From the NCBI GenBank assembly GCA_031119155.1, contig JAVHYH010000086.1, forward strand, positions 1-12,453: a DNA stretch of 12,453 nucleotides, in the 5' to 3' direction. The stretch is from Brevundimonas sp. Lineage in GTDB: Bacteria; Pseudomonadota; Alphaproteobacteria; Caulobacterales; Caulobacteraceae. The notes beneath the pieces were generated by a model, which saw nothing but the letters and a program-made list of their open reading frames with translations, was not told the DNA's origin and searched no databases. Numbering within the stretch: the first letter of the stretch is position 1; each line of letters begins with the position of its first letter. The position numbers and the translations under genes were made by a program. Positions 1 to 5,881 of the stretch are shown piece by piece.

Positions 1-1176
1 AACATACAGGATCGGAGCGAAGGTCTCGTGCTCGACCACCGCCGTCTGGGCGGGCATGCGGACGATGGCGGGTTTGACATAGGCGCCCTCGGCCTCGACC
101 CGACCGCCGCCGGTGACGATCTCGCCGCCCTGCTGAACAGCCTGTTCCAGCGCCGCCTCGAAGGCCTTCACCGCGTCCACATCGATCAGCGGCCCGACCA
201 GCGTCCCCGCCTCGCGCGGATCGCCGATGGGCAGGGTCTCGTAAGCCTTCTTCAGGCGGCCGATCAGCTTGTCCGCCACGCTCTCGTGCACCAGTAGACG
301 GCGCAGGGTCGTGCAGCGCTGGCCCGCCGTCCCGACCGCCGAGAAGGCGACCGCGCGCACGGCCATGTCCAGATCGGCGCTCGGCGTCACGACCATGGCG
401 TTGTTGCCGCCCAGTTCCAGCAGCGACCGGCCCAGCCGCGCCGCCACCGTCTGCGCCACGGCCCTGCCCATCCGGGTCGAGCCGGTGGCCGAAACCAGCG
501 GGATGCGCGCGTCCGCCGCCAGCGTCTCGCCCGCCTCGCGCCCGCCGATGACCAACTGCGACAGCCCCTCCGGCGCATCCGCGAACCGGGCCAGCGCCCG
601 CTCGAACACGGCCTGCACACCCAACGCCGTCAGCGGCGTCTTCTCGGACGGCTTCCAGATCACCGGATCGCCGCAGACCAGCGCCAGACAGGCATTCCAT
701 GCCCAGACCGCGACCGGGAAGTTGAACGCCGAAATCACCAGCACCGGCCCCAGCGGCTGATACGTCTCGCGCATGTGGTGCCCGGGCCGTTCGCTGGCCA
801 GCGTCAGGCCGTAGAGCTGGCGCGACAGGCCGACGGCGAAGTCGCAGATGTCGATCATCTCCTGAACCTCGCCGAGGCCCTCCGAGACGATCTTCCCGGC
901 TTCCAGCGTGACCAGCCGGGCCAGGTCCGCCTTCGACGCCCGCAGTTCCTCGCCGAACAGCCGGACCAGTTCGCCCCGGCGTGGGGCGGGCACGCGCTTC
1001 CAGGCGTGGAAGGCCTGCACCGAGCGGGCGACGACGCCGTCCAGGTCGGGCGTCTCCGCCACCGATCCGGCGCTGGAGCCGTCGATGGGCGAGCGGGTCG
1101 GCAACTGACCGCTCCACACGCCGGCGTCCACGCCCAGCCGCTCAAGGATGGCCTTCGCCTCGGTCGCCGCCGTCAT
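1..1176 (-). CDS. amaB: ALDH7-family aldehyde dehydrogenase, probable L-aminoadipate-semialdehyde (piperideine-6-carboxylate) dehydrogenase, 3' end outside window
   Basis: The minus frame is open from an ATG at 1176 to the window edge, giving 392 residues; the family is about 500 long, so roughly 110 C-terminal residues are missing. Visible ALDH hallmarks are AFNFPVAVW with Asn152, WKPSEKTPLT with Lys175 for NAD(P) binding, ELGGNNA with general base Glu254, and GQRCTTLRRL with nucleophile Cys288. The stretches LVTLEAGKI, EMIDICDFAVGLSR and SERPGHHMRETY are typical of ALDH7 (antiquitin, AmaB, PcD), which oxidises alpha-aminoadipic semialdehyde / piperideine-6-carboxylate to 2-aminoadipate in lysine breakdown; the enzyme should be cytosolic and NAD(P)-dependent. 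A GGAGAG ribosome site lies 5 bases before the ATG. It is transcribed divergently from the CBS gene. The family call is secure; the exact substrate is inferred from family resemblance because no lysine-catabolic neighbour is visible. Confidence 0.9.
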   Translation of the reverse strand, partial: MTAATEAKAILERLGVDAGVWSGQLPTRSPIDGSSAGSVAETPDLDGVVARSVQAFHAWKRVPAPRRGELVRLFGEELRASKADLARLVTLEAGKIVSEGLGEVQEMIDICDFAVGLSRQLYGLTLASERPGHHMRETYQPLGPVLVISAFNFPVAVWAWNACLALVCGDPVIWKPSEKTPLTALGVQAVFERALARFADAPEGLSQLVIGGREAGETLAADARIPLVSATGSTRMGRAVAQTVAARLGRSLLELGGNNAMVVTPSADLDMAVRAVAFSAVGTAGQRCTTLRRLLVHESVADKLIGRLKKAYETLPIGDPREAGTLVGPLIDVDAVKAFEAALEQAVQQGGEIVTGGGRVEAEGAYVKPAIVRMPAQTAVVEHETFAPILYV

Positions 1177-1210
1177 CGTCGCTCTCCGTGCTGTCGAGCG
1201 GCTGTAGCGC

Positions 1211-1236
1211 GGAACCGGCGTCCCCGGCGAGGGGTT
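1211..1236 (+). promoter_or_regulatory. candidate EcfG/SigT-type (general stress sigma) promoter
   Basis: GGAAC (1211-1215, extended to GGAACC) is followed after 17 bases by GGTT (1233-1236). The alphaproteobacterial general-stress sigma consensus is GGAAC, 16-17 bases, CGTT, so there is one mismatch in the -10. Transcription would start near 1243, about 25 bases before the CBS gene ATG, leaving room for its GGAGAG ribosome site. This is a motif match only. Confidence 0.4.
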
Positions 1237-1249
1237 CTGTCGGCGAACC
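1212..1249. repeat. GAACC/GGTTC inverted repeat cluster in divergent intergenic region
   Basis: Three copies of the pentamer sit in 38 bases: GAACC at 1212-1216, its inverse GGTTC at 1233-1237, and GAACC at 1245-1249. The last two form a dyad with a 7-base spacer. Start-to-start distances are 21, 12 and 33 bases, so the two direct copies are about three helical turns apart. This could be an operator serving either divergent gene, or a by-product of the sigma motif plus chance. Confidence 0.35.
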
Positions 1250-1267
1250 AATCGACGGAGAGATGCG

Positions 1268-1678
1268 ATGAAGGTCCGTGACCTGATGAGCAAGGACGTG
1301 CAGGTGGCCCGTCCCGGCGACACCCTGCAGGAGATCGCCCGGCGCATGAGCGACGGCGGCTTCGGCTTCATGCCTGTGGCCGACGGCGACAGCCTGATCG
1401 GCGCCATCACCGATCGCGACATCGTTGTGCGCGCCCTCGCCGGCGGCGCGGCGGCGACCTCGCCGGTGGTGGAGTTCATCACCCGCGATCCGCACACCGC
1501 CCGCGCCGATGACGACCTGAAGACCGTGCTGGACGCCATGAGCACCCGTCAGGTCCGCCGCCTGCCGGTGCTGGACAAGAACGACCGTCTGGTCGGCGTC
1601 GTCTCGCTGGGCGACCTGTCCACGCGGGTGAAGGAGAAGTACGCCGGCGAGGCGCTGGAAGACATCTCGCGCAACTGA
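1268..1678 (+). CDS. two-CBS-domain protein
   Basis: This 136-residue cytosolic protein consists almost entirely of a tandem CBS (Bateman) module: CBS1 at about residues 1-58, with RDLMSKDVQVARPGDTL and the nucleotide-contact motif ITDRDIVVRALA (Thr48, Asp49), and CBS2 at about 66-122, with RRLPVLDKNDRLVGVVSLGDL (Ser113, Asp116). Stand-alone CBS pairs of this type usually bind adenine nucleotides and act as energy or stress sensors or regulators; no catalytic domain is attached. The ATG at 1268 has GGAGAG 5 bases upstream. A GGAAC-type stress promoter candidate lies just upstream, which would suit a general-stress gene. The partner and target cannot be read from the sequence. The family call is firm, the role open. 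Confidence 0.92.
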   Translation: MKVRDLMSKDVQVARPGDTLQEIARRMSDGGFGFMPVADGDSLIGAITDRDIVVRALAGGAAATSPVVEFITRDPHTARADDDLKTVLDAMSTRQVRRLPVLDKNDRLVGVVSLGDLSTRVKEKYAGEALEDISRN

Positions 1679-1731
1679 GCGGACGGCGTGCGTTAACCCT
1701 CTCACCAAACGGCCTGTTCATCCGCAGGCTG

Positions 1732-1766
1732 CATGATGCGCTGTCGATAGTCCGGAGTGCATCATG
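1732..1766 (+). promoter_or_regulatory. translation-start-masking hairpin upstream of the 190-residue gene
   Basis: Bases 1732-1742 pair with 1756-1766 as an 11-bp stem (10 Watson-Crick pairs and one G-U at 1740/1758) closing a 13-base loop. The 3' arm contains the ATG itself (1764-1766) and the last two bases of the GGAG ribosome site (1754-1757), so the folded form would hide initiation. No U tract follows, so it is not a terminator. Pairing was counted by eye. Confidence 0.55.
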
Positions 1767-2336
1767 GCGCGCGCGCAGTTCCAGAAGGGTCAGAAGGTCT
1801 GGGTCGAGTGCGTCGGCGCATGGGCCCAGATCGAGAAGGTCCAGCCCGTCTGGGCCAAGGGCTTCGAAGAGCCGGTGCGCGTCACCTATGACGTCGGCCT
1901 CGGCCGTGAGTTCCTGGCGCACGAACTGCTGATGCCGGTCGAGGATGCGGCGGCGGATGACGGCCAGCACTGGCGCCTGATGCGCGCCCGGAACAAGTGG
2001 CAGAACGCCGAGGACTGCCCGCACCATCCCTTCCCCGGCACCTATCCGGTCGTCGTCACCGACAAGGCGGACTGGGGCGGCTGGCGTGTGCCGGGCGCCG
2101 AGTACGACCGGGATCCCGAACAGATCGAATTCCAGGCCCGCCTGATCGCGGCGGCCCCGAAACTGATGGCTCTGGCGGCCCAGCTTCTGGCCTCGGTGGA
2201 CGAGGCTCCCGATGATGCTCCGCCCGAGATGCGCGCCCTCGCCCGCGACGCTCGCGCGACGCTGAAGACCATCACCGACGTGCTGTCGGCCCCCACGATC
2301 GAGACCGCCGCACCGACCTCTTTCCAGGCGGCCTGA
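1764..2336 (+). CDS. uncharacterised protein with SH3-like N-terminus and phage-style ARLIAAAP segment
   Basis: I do not recognise a named family for this 190-residue soluble protein. Residues 1-58 (starting MARAQFQKGQKVWVE) look like a small beta-barrel (SH3/KOW-like): basic, then alternating hydrophobics ending LAHELLMPVED. Residues 69-115 are rich in Trp, His and Pro, with a single Cys85 in EDCPHHPFPGTYPVVV. Residues 118-145 form a helix, PEQIEFQARLIAAAPKLMAL, resembling the 'NARLIAAAPELLEAL' segment common in small phage and prophage hypothetical proteins. The C-terminus (146-190) is acidic then Ala/Thr-rich. There is no signal peptide or membrane segment. The ATG at 1764 follows GGAG by 6 bases, but both lie in a hairpin. 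A TTAACC half-site for CtrA occurs at 1693-1698. It lies 85 bases after the CBS gene on the same strand. The coding call is well supported by length and composition; function unknown. Confidence 0.75.
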   Translation: MARAQFQKGQKVWVECVGAWAQIEKVQPVWAKGFEEPVRVTYDVGLGREFLAHELLMPVEDAAADDGQHWRLMRARNKWQNAEDCPHHPFPGTYPVVVTDKADWGGWRVPGAEYDRDPEQIEFQARLIAAAPKLMALAAQLLASVDEAPDDAPPEMRALARDARATLKTITDVLSAPTIETAAPTSFQAA

Positions 2337-2388
2337 GCCTGGCCGGGTCGCCGAGTGCGACTCTCCAGACTCACCCCGTTCAAGAATG

Positions 2389-2404
2389 TTGATCAGGGAT
2401 TAAC
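2389..2404 (+). promoter_or_regulatory. candidate CtrA binding box
   Basis: TTGA, 7 bases, TTAAC closely matches the CtrA consensus TTAA-N7-TTAA, with one mismatch in the left half. It is centred about 49 bases upstream of the transcription start predicted from the adjacent -35/-10, compatible with CtrA regulating the downstream kinase gene. Motif-based only. Confidence 0.5.
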
Positions 2405-2409
2405 CCTGC

Positions 2410-2439
2410 TCGACACGAATCCGCGACGCAGCCTAGATT
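2410..2439 (+). promoter_or_regulatory. candidate sigma-70 promoter of the PleC-like kinase gene
   Basis: TCGACA (2410-2415, five of six against TTGACA), an 18-base spacer and TAGATT (2434-2439, four of six against TATAAT) would start RNA near 2446. That leaves a roughly 28-base leader carrying GGGAG (2463-2467), 6 bases before the TTG start. Confidence 0.4.
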
Positions 2440-2473
2440 CAGGGCTCGTTGTCGAATCGTCCGGGAGAGCGCC

Positions 2474-4324
2474 TTGCGGGGTGAGGAACGCCGCATATCA
2501 CCACAAGGACGACGCGCCTCCGATCGTGAGCGCGGAGCCCCTGCGTGGTTGCGCATCTCCATCCTCGCGCTGGCGCTGGCGATCGCCGCCCATGTGCTGC
2601 TGGTCGCGCGCGGCGTCGCGAGGCCGGAAGCCGGGATGGGCGGCTTCTCCGCGATCGAGCTGTGGGTGCTGGGCCCACCGATCGGCATCGGCCTGTTCAC
2701 CCTCGTCCTCGTCGGCGTCATGCAGCGCCGCCAGATGGGCATCAGCCGCGAATGGGCGGCGTCCGAGCGGCGCTTCCGCGGCGCGGTCGAGGCGGCGCAC
2801 TGCGGCGTCTGGGACTGGGACGTCGACGCCGGTCAGGTGATGATCTCGGACTATATGGCCAGCCTGATGGGACTGGACCGCAGCGGCACGATCCCGGAAG
2901 ACACCTTTGTCGCCCGCATCCACCCCCGCTACCGCGAGGCGGTCCAGCACGCCCTGCGTCAGGCCCAGACCTACGGCGCCTTCGAGGTCAGCTTCCCGGT
3001 GCCGGACGAGAACGGTCGCGCCCGCTGGATCGACGCCCGCGGTCAGGCGCGCGGCGAGCGCGGCGACGACGGCTTCACCTCCGTGCTGGGCGTGGCGCTG
3101 GACACCACCGAAGCCCGCCGCGCCAAGGCCCAGGCCCAGTCCGCCGAAGGCCGCCTGCGCGACGGCATCGAGAGCGTGTCCGACGCCTTCGTCCTGTTCG
3201 ACAAGGCGGGCCGTCTGATCCTGTCCAACCAGGCCTTCGAGGACGCCTTCGCCTTCGAGCCCGGCGTGGTCCGCAAGGGCGCCTACAAGCAGGACCTCAA
3301 CCGCATCGCCGCCCTGGCCATCAAGTCCGAGCAGGCGGCGGCCGGGGGCCGGGCCGGCGCCCGCGAGGTCGAACTGGTCGACGGCCGCTGGCTGCAGTTG
3401 GTCGAGCGTTTCACCTCGGACGGCGGTTCGGTGGTCACGGCCGCCGACATCACCGCCATCAAGCAGAAGGAAGCCGAGCGCCAGCGCGCGGTGGAACGCC
3501 TGCACGTCACCATCGCCGAACTGGAAGACCGCGAGGAGAAGCTGTCTCTTCTGGCCCGGAAGTATGAGGTGGCGATGACCCGGGCCGAGGCCGCCAACCA
3601 GGCCAAGTCCGAGTTCCTGGCCAATATGAGCCACGAGCTGCGCACCCCGCTGAACGCCATCAACGGCTTCTCGGAGATCATGGCCGGCGAGTTGTTCGGC
3701 CCGCTGGGCGACCAGAAGTACAAGGGCTATGCGGGCGACATCCTCAAGTCGGGCCAGCATCTGCTCAGCCTGATCAACGACATCCTCGACATGGCCAAGA
3801 TCGAGGCCGGCAAGCTGACGCTGCACTATGAGGCCGTGTCGCTGAAGGAGATCGTTGGCGACGCCACCCGGCTGATGCGCGGCAAGATCGAGGAGGCGGG
3901 CCTCAAGCTGGTGGTCGACGCCAAGGACATCCCGCAGATCGAGGCGGACCATCGTGGCCTGAAACAGGTGGTGCTGAATCTGATCTCGAACGCGGTGAAG
4001 TTCACGCCCGAGGGCGGCGAGATCGTGGTGGCCCTGTCGCAGCTGGACGACGAGCGGGTCCAGGTGTCGGTCACCGACACCGGCATCGGCATCGCGCCGG
4101 AAGATCTGGCCCGTCTGGCCCGCCCGTTCGAACAGGTCGAGGGGCAGCACTCCAAGACGACGCAGGGCACGGGCCTGGGCCTGGCCCTGACCAAGTCGCT
4201 GATCGAACTGCACGGCGGCGAGCTGATCATGGAAAGCGAGCCGGGACGCGGCACCACCGTCCGCTTCGACCTGCCGATCCAGCGCCCGACGACGCAGCCT
4301 CAGGCTCACGCCCGCGCGGCCTGA
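2474..4324 (+). CDS. membrane PAS-PAS sensor histidine kinase, PleC/DivJ type
   Basis: This 616-residue kinase starts at TTG (2474), with GGGAG 6 bases upstream; no in-frame ATG lies in the predicted leader and the next Met (55) falls between the membrane helices. Order: basic N-terminus 1-25, TM about 26-46, short loop, TM about 63-83, PAS about 100-215 (WDWDVDAGQVMISDYMASL, then a PAC-like WIDARGQARG), second PAS about 227-330 (SDAFVLFDKAGRLILSNQAF), coiled coil about 330-378, HisKA with H-box SHELRTPL (His387), then HATPase with N-box NLISNAVKF (Asn506), DTGIGI (Asp535), PFEQVE and GTGLGL (565-570). The phosphoacceptor region NAINGFSEIM...FGPLG...SGQHLLSLINDILDMAKIEAGK is the PleC/DivJ style. 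There is no receiver domain, so it should phosphorylate, and perhaps dephosphorylate, a separate DivK/PleD-like partner. True PleC is longer (over 800 residues) with a large N-terminal region, so this may be a paralogue. A CtrA box upstream supports a cell-cycle link (inference). Its stop is 3 bases from the convergent gene's stop. Confidence 0.93.
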   Translation: MRGEERRISPQGRRASDRERGAPAWLRISILALALAIAAHVLLVARGVARPEAGMGGFSAIELWVLGPPIGIGLFTLVLVGVMQRRQMGISREWAASERRFRGAVEAAHCGVWDWDVDAGQVMISDYMASLMGLDRSGTIPEDTFVARIHPRYREAVQHALRQAQTYGAFEVSFPVPDENGRARWIDARGQARGERGDDGFTSVLGVALDTTEARRAKAQAQSAEGRLRDGIESVSDAFVLFDKAGRLILSNQAFEDAFAFEPGVVRKGAYKQDLNRIAALAIKSEQAAAGGRAGAREVELVDGRWLQLVERFTSDGGSVVTAADITAIKQKEAERQRAVERLHVTIAELEDREEKLSLLARKYEVAMTRAEAANQAKSEFLANMSHELRTPLNAINGFSEIMAGELFGPLGDQKYKGYAGDILKSGQHLLSLINDILDMAKIEAGKLTLHYEAVSLKEIVGDATRLMRGKIEEAGLKLVVDAKDIPQIEADHRGLKQVVLNLISNAVKFTPEGGEIVVALSQLDDERVQVSVTDTGIGIAPEDLARLARPFEQVEGQHSKTTQGTGLGLALTKSLIELHGGELIMESEPGRGTTVRFDLPIQRPTTQPQAHARAA

Positions 4325-4327
4325 TCC

Positions 4328-4822
4328 CTATTTGCGCTCGGCCTGGGGTCCGTCGTTTCGGTCCCGCGCCCCCCGGCCGCGACGCGACAGGATCTCCGAC
4401 AGCACGGCCCGGTCGTCCGGCGACAGGGTGGCCAGCAGGGTCACGGCCTCGGCCTCCAGCCGGGCGCGACCACGCAGCTCGGCCGCACGGGACTGCTCCA
4501 GCAAAGTCCGGACGCGCGCGGCGTCGAAGCCGCTCGAGGCCGACAGTTCAATGGCTTCGCGGCGCTTGGCGCGGGCCTCCTCGAAGTCCGGCTTGGCGGC
4601 GAGAGCCGAGGCCTTGAGCGCCTGACGCACGTCCCGGCGGACCTCCGGGCTCAGGCGCGCAATCACGCTCATCGGCGAGTGCTCGCGCGCGGGACGCTGC
4701 TGCGCCTCAATGCGCTGTTCGGCGCGCTTGTGGGTGACCCAGATCGTGCCCCCTGCCGCCAGGGCGAACAGGTTGAACGCGACCGAGACCGCCAGAACGA
4801 CCTTGAGGGCTTTCGGGCTCAA
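4328..4822 (-). CDS. membrane-anchored Spy/CnrX-like periplasmic protein ('periplasmic heavy metal sensor' type)
   Basis: Of 164 residues, 8-30 form one N-terminal TM helix or uncleaved signal anchor (VVLAVSVAFNLFALAAGG); the rest would be periplasmic and nearly all charged helix. Two LSP-xx-R repeats, LSPEVRR at 58-64 and LSPDDR at 133-138, match the LTxxQ/LTPEQR repeats of the Spy/CpxP/ZraP/CnrX (metal-resistance) superfamily. His is scarce (His31, His48) and there is no clear metal-ligand cluster like that of CnrX, so metal binding is unproven and a chaperone-like or stress-sensing role is equally possible. The start is TTG at 4822, overlapping the upstream stop as TTGA (4819-4822), so translation is coupled to the putative anti-sigma gene. 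As third gene after sigma and a TM protein it may be the periplasmic input sensor of that system. Confidence 0.75.
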   Translation of the reverse strand: MSPKALKVVLAVSVAFNLFALAAGGTIWVTHKRAEQRIEAQQRPAREHSPMSVIARLSPEVRRDVRQALKASALAAKPDFEEARAKRREAIELSASSGFDAARVRTLLEQSRAAELRGRARLEAEAVTLLATLSPDDRAVLSEILSRRGRGARDRNDGPQAERK

Positions 4823-5250
4823 CCCAGAACCTCCGAGTCATCCACGCCTTGCAGGGTGGACTGGTACAGGATCGCGTCGGCCTGGGCGTCGGCGGTGAGA
4901 TGGCCGGTCATGATGACGCCGGCGGCGACACCGGCGCAGGCGGCGGCGGCCCAGCCGGCGCCGAAGATCAGGGTCAGGCGGTCGAGCCAGTGGCGGCCCT
5001 GACGGCCCGCCTTCAGCCCGGCCTGCGCGGCCGAGGCGATGACCCGGTCCCGCAGCGCCATCGAGACCAGCGGCGTCGGCGCGGCATGCAGCAGGGCGTC
5101 AACGGCGTCCGCCTCCGACAGGGCTGCGCGCGCAGCCTCGGGCTCCGCCGCCATGAAGGCCCGGGCCGCATCCCGCTCATTCTCAGGCCAGCGCCGTTCG
5201 TCGGCGCCATAGGCCGACACAAGGGCGATGAACCGGTCCGATGTCATCAC
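4819..5250 (-). CDS. putative single-TM anti-sigma factor
   Basis: A 143-residue protein encoded directly after the ECF sigma factor (2 bases between stop and start). Residues 1-90 are cytoplasmic in the likely topology and begin DRFIALVSAYGADERRWP, a pattern I recall from uncharacterised proteins beside ECF sigma genes in alphaproteobacteria. Residues about 92-114 form the single membrane helix (LTLIFGAGWAAAACAGVAAG), followed by a short periplasmic tail (115-143). No Cys/His zinc motif of the ZAS type is present: the only His in the cytoplasmic part are His55 and His87. The start is GTG at 5250, 7 bases after AAGGAG; an ATG one codon later (5247) is an alternative. Its position between a sigma gene and a Spy/CnrX-like gene suggests it holds the sigma factor at the membrane; this is inference from context and topology rather than a recognised domain. 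Confidence 0.7.
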   Translation of the reverse strand: MMTSDRFIALVSAYGADERRWPENERDAARAFMAAEPEAARAALSEADAVDALLHAAPTPLVSMALRDRVIASAAQAGLKAGRQGRHWLDRLTLIFGAGWAAAACAGVAAGVIMTGHLTADAQADAILYQSTLQGVDDSEVLG

Positions 5251-5252
5251 GC

Positions 5253-5816
5253 TTACGCTCCTTCAGCGTCCGGCCGCATGTCGGCCAGAGCTGCTCTCAA
5301 TGCCCGCCGTCCTCGTGACAGCAGACTTTCCAACGCCTCGACGCTGACCTCCATCAGGGCCGCGGCCTCGATATTGGTCAACTCCTGATAGTGACACAGG
5401 ACGATGGCCTCTCTCTGACGTTCGGGCAGACGGGCCAGAGCCGCCTCGACCCGCGCGCCCGTATCCGCCGCGATCAGCCCCCGGTCCGGAGCCGGGCTCT
5501 CGTCCGGCCGGTCGGGCGGCGTGTCCGTGGCGATCTCGCGCCGCCGACGCAGCCGGTCGTAGCAGAGGTTCAGCGCCACCCGGTGCAGCCAGGTGTCGAA
5601 CCGCGCCTTGCCCGGCGTCCAGCGCGGGGCCTGTCGCCAAGCCCGCAGCATGGCTTCCTGCGCCACGTCCTCCGCCTCCACGGCGTCGCCCAGCATGCGA
5701 CGCGCCAGCGCCAGCATGCGGGGCAGCTTTCTCGCCACCATGGACTGGATGGCCGCGGGATCGCCCTGACCCACACGGCGCACCAGATCCTCGTCCGGGT
5801 CGGCGATCAGCGCCAA
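5253..5816 (-). CDS. ECF-family RNA polymerase sigma factor
   Basis: Of 187 residues, region 2 covers about 20-91, with the core-binding helix AEDVAQEAMLRAWRQAP and the -10-reading segment FDTWLHRVALNLCYDRLR. A Pro/Asp-rich linker covers 98-118. Region 4 covers about 124-176, with LPERQREAIVLCHYQELTN and the helix-turn-helix NIEAAALMEVSVEALESLL that reads the -35. There is no C-terminal extension (SnoaL or similar), so it is a plain two-domain ECF sigma. It is not EcfG, whose gene normally sits with phyR/nepR, absent here. The start is TTG at 5816: upstream in this frame a TGA lies 7 codons back with no ATG between, and GAGGG precedes the TTG by 4 bases. The genes that follow are a TM protein and a periplasmic Spy/CnrX-like protein, a typical sigma / anti-sigma / sensor order. 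No clear autoregulatory promoter was found in the 65-base gap. Confidence 0.92.
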   Translation of the reverse strand: MALIADPDEDLVRRVGQGDPAAIQSMVARKLPRMLALARRMLGDAVEAEDVAQEAMLRAWRQAPRWTPGKARFDTWLHRVALNLCYDRLRRRREIATDTPPDRPDESPAPDRGLIAADTGARVEAALARLPERQREAIVLCHYQELTNIEAAALMEVSVEALESLLSRGRRALRAALADMRPDAEGA

Positions 5817-5881
5817 ACAGCCCTCGTGCGAACATCATCGAAAGGGTCGCGCGGCGCAGAACCGTCGTCCCGAACATCTCC

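Noticed and set aside
269..760. 163-codon plus-strand open frame at the left end
   Set aside because: Lies opposite the aldehyde dehydrogenase, whose minus frame contains the catalytic Glu and Cys motifs.
2324..2342. Possible terminator at the end of the 190-residue gene (CCAGGC/GCCTGG, 7-base loop)
   Set aside because: Only a 6-bp stem, overlaps the stop codon and has no T run after it.
2498..4309. 603-codon minus-strand open frame opposite the PAS kinase
   Set aside because: The plus-strand kinase has complete H, N, D and G boxes; the antisense product is His/Gln/Leu/Arg-rich with no recognisable domain.
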